Below, piece by piece: positions 4,568 through 5,790 of a stretch of DNA of 5,790 nt. The notes under the pieces are model-generated. The model worked only from the letters and a program-made list of their open reading frames with translations. It ran no database searches and was not told the origin of the DNA. The stretch is from Dehalococcoidia bacterium (GTDB taxonomy: Bacteria; Chloroflexota; Dehalococcoidia; Dehalococcoidales; BS750m-G39). The DNA is taken from positions 1 to 5,790 of the forward strand of contig SOKR01000124.1 of the NCBI GenBank assembly GCA_004375675.1, written 5' to 3'. The position numbers were made by a program, and so were the translations under genes. Each line of letters begins with the position of its first letter. Position 1 is the stretch's first letter.

Positions 4568-5790
4568 CATATCTCCTCGGCGGCTTTACGCAGGGTTTTG
4601 GTAATAGACTCCATCCTCTCCTTCTTGGCCGGGCTTGAGACCCGCCTGGCGCTGCCGATAAGGCAGGCCGTCGATTCGAAGAGGGTGTCGATAATCCTCA
4701 GCTTGTGCTGGGCCAGGGTGCGCCCGGTCTGGGTATTCTCAATCAGCAGGTCGGCGTCCTCGGGCAGAAAGGCTTCGCTAGCCCCCCAGGTCGGAATCAG
4801 CCGATAGCGGTTGAGGCGGTTATCACGGGCGTACCTGTCGGCGATATTTATATACTCCGAAGCCACCCGTAGCGGCAACGCCCGCTCGGACTCGCTCAGG
4901 TCGCGGATATCGGCTATGTCCAGCTCCTGGCTGACCACCGCCACCACCTTGACCCGCCCCAGCTTCAGGTCGAGCAGCTCCTTCACCGGGCTGGAGGGGA
5001 ACTGGCAGAGGTGCTCGGTGAGCCAGTCCCGGCCGGTAATAGCCAGGTCGAAGTTGTCGTTGGCTACCTGCAGGGGCATGTCCTGGGGCCTGATTACCTT
5101 GACGCTGACGCCCTCCAGGTTGATGCTAGGTCGGCGGTTGCCCTTCTCCGAGGGGTAGTCGTCGAGGCGAATGCCCGCCTGGCTCAATAGCTGCTGGGTG
5201 GGCGCTTGCTGGTGCCCGTCGGGCAGGGCTAAGCGCACCACATCTTTATCCGCTTCTGGCGCAGGATATCGCATCTCCTTGCCTGGGGAGCGCTTTTCTC
5301 CCCAGGTCTTCCCCCCCGCCTTCTCGGGCATAAGCGCTTTTTCGATAGGGGCTACCATCTTGCTCAGCTCTTTAGCTTTCCAGCTATCGTGGTTGGCGAT
5401 TAAGAAGGCGCTGATGCTGAGCACACGGCTTATCGGTACCAGCCCGTAGAAAGAAAACTCCTCGGCGGTGCCGACCAGCGCCAGGTCGGCGCTCTCCGGC
5501 GGATAGACCTCGGCGCCTCCCCAGAGGGGAAAGACGCTGAAGTGCTTCAGCCGCGTGTTGATGGCGAAGGACTCGGCCAGGTTGGGGTATTCGCTGGCGA
5601 TGCGTATCGTGTCCGGCCTGGCTCTTACCGCTTCCACGCTATCTACCCCCGCCGCCGCGCTGGCGGCAGCGTAGAGAGCGCCCTCGCCGTATTTCAGGTC
5701 ATTCACCTTCATCAGGGCGCTGCTGGGGTATTTAGCCAGCAGCTCTTCAATCCAGTCCGAGCCGCAGATGCCCAGGTCGTAGTTGCCGAT
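4567..5790 (-). CDS. hisG: ATP phosphoribosyltransferase with two tandem HisG-like halves, 5'-truncated
   Basis: HisG condenses PRPP and ATP, the committed step of histidine synthesis. The frame runs open to the window edge, giving 407 visible residues; an internal ATG at 5712 is not the start. The visible protein holds two homologous halves. The N-terminal half (window edge to about 5325) begins within 'NYDLGICGSDWIEELL'. A polar linker follows (about 5324-5242), then a C-terminal half of about 225 residues (5241-4570), the length of a whole short-form HisG, with the matching 'NFDLAITGRDWLTEHL'. In one ungapped stretch I count 19 of 45 identical positions between halves (IRIASEYPNLAESFAINTRL against LRVASEYINIADRYARDNRL, continuing). 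The C-half keeps the PRPP loop NTQTGRTL (4737-4714) and 'STACLIGS', but its N-terminal 'LPDGHQ' lacks the K and R of the usual LPKGR. The N-half has GTAEEFSF in place of the PRPP loop. A full protein of about 470 residues is inferred. It is coupled to hisD by TGATG. No long-form regulatory ACT-like domain is seen. Confidence 0.9.
   Translation of the reverse strand: MGNYDLGICGSDWIEELLAKYPSSALMKVNDLKYGEGALYAAASAAAGVDSVEAVRARPDTIRIASEYPNLAESFAINTRLKHFSVFPLWGGAEVYPPESADLALVGTAEEFSFYGLVPISRVLSISAFLIANHDSWKAKELSKMVAPIEKALMPEKAGGKTWGEKRSPGKEMRYPAPEADKDVVRLALPDGHQQAPTQQLLSQAGIRLDDYPSEKGNRRPSINLEGVSVKVIRPQDMPLQVANDNFDLAITGRDWLTEHLCQFPSSPVKELLDLKLGRVKVVAVVSQELDIADIRDLSESERALPLRVASEYINIADRYARDNRLNRYRLIPTWGASEAFLPEDADLLIENTQTGRTLAQHKLRIIDTLFESTACLIGSARRVSSPAKKERMESITKTLRKAAEEI

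Noticed and set aside
5712..5712. ATG at 5712 as the hisG start
   Set aside because: The frame continues upstream to the window edge with clear HisG sequence (NYDLGICGSDW), so this Met is internal.

Overview
The window is an ordinary-looking bacterial chromosome segment, fairly G+C-rich. It carries the 3' end of a purine gene and most of a histidine biosynthesis cluster. The style of the proteins (yeast-like SAICAR synthase, HisG/HisD/HisC/HisB forms, a small DUF3467-like protein) fits Chloroflexota, perhaps Dehalococcoidia. That placement rests on general resemblance only and is tentative. There is no sign of phage, insertion sequences, CRISPR or RNA genes.

Left part, + strand (1-919): the C-terminal two thirds of purC, then a 104-residue protein with its own good Shine-Dalgarno. 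These converge, with only 10 bases between, on the end of the - strand cluster.

Right part, - strand (5790 down to 930): hisG (start outside the window), hisD, a 220-base regulatory gap, hisC, hisB, and a small membrane-anchored protein. HisG makes phosphoribosyl-ATP from PRPP and ATP. HisB dehydrates imidazoleglycerol phosphate, HisC transaminates to histidinol phosphate, and HisD oxidises histidinol to histidine.

Two things stand out. First, the gap before hisC reads as a complete ribosome-mediated attenuator: a promoter just behind hisD, a 24-codon leader peptide with three consecutive Tyr codons, three Phe codons and one His codon, a 12-bp antiterminator helix, and a mutually exclusive terminator hairpin with a T-rich tail. 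The codon content points to control of hisC by aromatic amino acids rather than histidine, which would fit a HisC that also transaminates tyrosine or phenylalanine precursors. Second, hisG encodes two HisG-like halves in tandem. The C-terminal half keeps the T-G-x-T PRPP loop but has lost the usual N-terminal K-G-R motif. The N-terminal half has lost the PRPP loop. The protein may be a fused pseudo-dimer with divided labour.
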